The translations under genes and the position numbers were made by a program. The notes beneath the pieces are model-generated. The model ran no database searches, was not told the origin of the DNA, and saw only the letters and a program-made list of their open reading frames with translations. DNA of 5,644 bases, from contig QNDP01000111.1 in NCBI GenBank assembly GCA_003645975.1, positions 1 to 5,644 on the forward strand, read 5' to 3'. Source of the stretch: Candidatus Hydrothermota bacterium (GTDB taxonomy: Bacteria > Hydrothermota > Hydrothermia > B15-G9). Position 1 is the stretch's first letter; the number at the start of each line of letters is the position of its first letter. This document shows, one piece after another, positions 4,973 to 5,644 of the stretch.

Positions 4973-5471
4973 ATTGGATTGTTTGTCGGTATTTGGTGTA
5001 GTCGGTGAGGGTGGAGAATAGGTCGGTGAGTATCTGTTTGTAGTCGGAAACGAGGTCGGAAATGGTGGCTGTGAGGCTTGGATCGGTTTTGCTCGGATTG
5101 AAGCTTTTGACGGTGAGGTAAGAGTCGATGATGAAGGTAATTGTGTCCGTGCCGTTAGAGACTTGGATTTCGATGTAGTTGGTCGAGGTTGTGAAAGAAG
5201 AAATGTATATATGCGTGATATGGCTATTGATTATGAGGCGGAAGAATGTGTCGAGCTCGGAAAAGAATTGGCCGAGACCGTAGAAAACTAATTTGAAACG
5301 GTCGAAGTAGTGTTTGGCGGTCGAGATGTCGCGGAAAAAGATGATGAAAAATATGTCGTCGTTGCGGTGCAATTGAATCAGGTAGGGCAGGGGTTTGTGA
5401 GGTCTGGCGTAAAGAGAAAGAGTCAGCTGAAACGGCAGATCGGCGCGGGCGAGAACTCGGTCAGACGGCAT
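4959..5471 (-). CDS. Unknown 170-aa protein of the repeated family
   Basis: Function not recognised. Predicted strands at about residues 14-21 (L-T-L-S-L-Y), 29-35 and 39-46, a helix 50-82 with A-K-H-Y-F-D-R-F (52-59) and Q-F-F-S-E-L-D-T (68-75), strands 85-92, 98-105 and 109-123, and a C-terminal helix 131-163. The core and the following I-T-H-I-Y-I-S align closely with the 172-aa protein, and the helix start aligns with the 194-aa protein. It is rich in Ile, Phe, Tyr and Thr and has no cysteine. The short hydrophobic run D-I-F-F-I-I-F-F is too short for a membrane helix and is better read as a strand. The ATG overlaps the end of the upstream gene by 11 bp and follows GAGGG with six bases of spacing, so it is an internal operon gene. 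Confidence 0.85.
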   Translation of the reverse strand: MPSDRVLARADLPFQLTLSLYARPHKPLPYLIQLHRNDDIFFIIFFRDISTAKHYFDRFKLVFYGLGQFFSELDTFFRLIINSHITHIYISSFTTSTNYIEIQVSNGTDTITFIIDSYLTVKSFNPSKTDPSLTATISDLVSDYKQILTDLFSTLTDYTKYRQTIQSQNI

Positions 5472-5643
5472 CTTCGTCCCTCGGTGCGTGGCGGTAGGCA
5501 GTCCCGAAGACGGCGGAGTCGATGACGTAGTAGAAGGCGGATCGGAGCAGGGAGTGCGGGACGGAGCAGTAGGCCCGGATTTGCTCGAGTTCGGCGGGTG
5601 TGGGAGTTCGGCCCGTCTTGGACTTGACCCAGTTGGCGAATGC
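5461..5643 (-). CDS. C-terminal part of an unknown gene, probably head or head-tail connector (partial)
   Basis: The last 60 codons of a gene entering from the right edge, ending with TGA at 5461-5463. The visible protein starts A-F-A-N-W-V-K-S-K-T-G-R-T-P-T-P and contains a helical stretch L-E-Q-I-R-A-Y-C-S-V-P-H-S-L-L-R, then A-F-Y-Y-V-I-D-S-A-V-F-G-T-A-Y and a charged tail. It is rich in C-ending codons, as in the tail terminator and tail tube genes, which supports coding. It overlaps the next gene by 11 bp. Since it lies upstream of a likely tail terminator, a head or head-tail connector protein would fit usual gene order. That is inference; the fragment itself is not recognised. Confidence 0.7.
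   Translation of the reverse strand, partial: AFANWVKSKTGRTPTPAELEQIRAYCSVPHSLLRSAFYYVIDSAVFGTAYRHAPRDEDAV
5478..5482 (-). promoter_or_regulatory. Shine-Dalgarno of the 170-aa gene
   Basis: GAGGG, six bases before the ATG at 5471, inside the last codons of the upstream gene. It fixes the start and fits the rule here that overlapping genes use a ribosome site while promoter-proximal genes mostly do not. Confidence 0.5.
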
Positions 5644-5644
5644 C

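Noticed and set aside
5127..5162. Membrane-segment reading of hydrophobic runs in the 170-aa protein
   Set aside because: The runs are about 6-8 residues long, alternate with polar residues and align with predicted strands in the paralogs.
1..5644. CRISPR array, tRNA, rRNA or insertion sequence
   Set aside because: No regularly spaced direct repeats, cloverleaf-like segments, transposase motifs or terminal inverted repeats were seen on either strand.

Overview
The window looks like part of the virion-morphogenesis region of a tailed virus or provirus (Caudoviricetes) of an archaeon. The archaeal assignment rests on the promoters. At six gene junctions, plus one extra site, the coding strand carries a TATA box, mostly preceded by a C-A-A-A type BRE. 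At most of them the next ATG lies about 25 to 28 nt from the box centre, so the transcripts should be leaderless. Genes inside operons instead overlap their upstream neighbour and carry GGAGGTG-like Shine-Dalgarno (SD) sites complementary to archaeal 16S rRNA. The archaeal lineage cannot be named: GC content is moderate, Arg codons are mostly CGN, and no host gene is present. The viral assignment rests on a tail tube-like protein and a tail terminator-like protein.

All credible genes are on the minus strand, so transcription runs from high to low coordinates. In that order they are: the C-terminus of an unknown gene (5461-5643); a 170-aa protein (4959-5471) overlapping it; a 287-aa protein (4073-4936); a 194-aa protein (3452-4036); a probable tail terminator of 143 aa (2997-3428); a 172-aa protein (2482-3000) joined to it by an ATGA overlap; a 334-bp gap; a 162-aa protein (1659-2147); a 185-aa protein (1062-1619); the probable major tail tube protein of 320 aa (20-982); and the first codons of the next tail gene (1-23), joined by another ATGA overlap.

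The main point of interest is that the six proteins that are neither tail tube nor terminator appear to be diverged paralogs of one unrecognised family. They share a layout: N-terminal beta strands with an L-x-L-Y-like segment, a central helix with an F-[LFA]-x-[ED]-[LA]-[DN]-[ST]-like core, more beta strands and usually a C-terminal helix. The 287-aa member looks like two such modules fused. The copies are interleaved with the virion genes, and four have their own promoter squeezed into a junction of about 20 to 40 bp, sometimes with the stop codon of one gene inside the TATA box of the next. This resembles the 'moron' genes of bacteriophages, but as an expanded archaeal-virus family. Its function cannot be read from the sequence.

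The coding strand is strongly C-rich and G-poor (sampled lines of the plus strand show roughly two to four times more G than C). This also explains the many long Val/Glu/Gly-rich open frames on the plus strand, which I regard as shadows.
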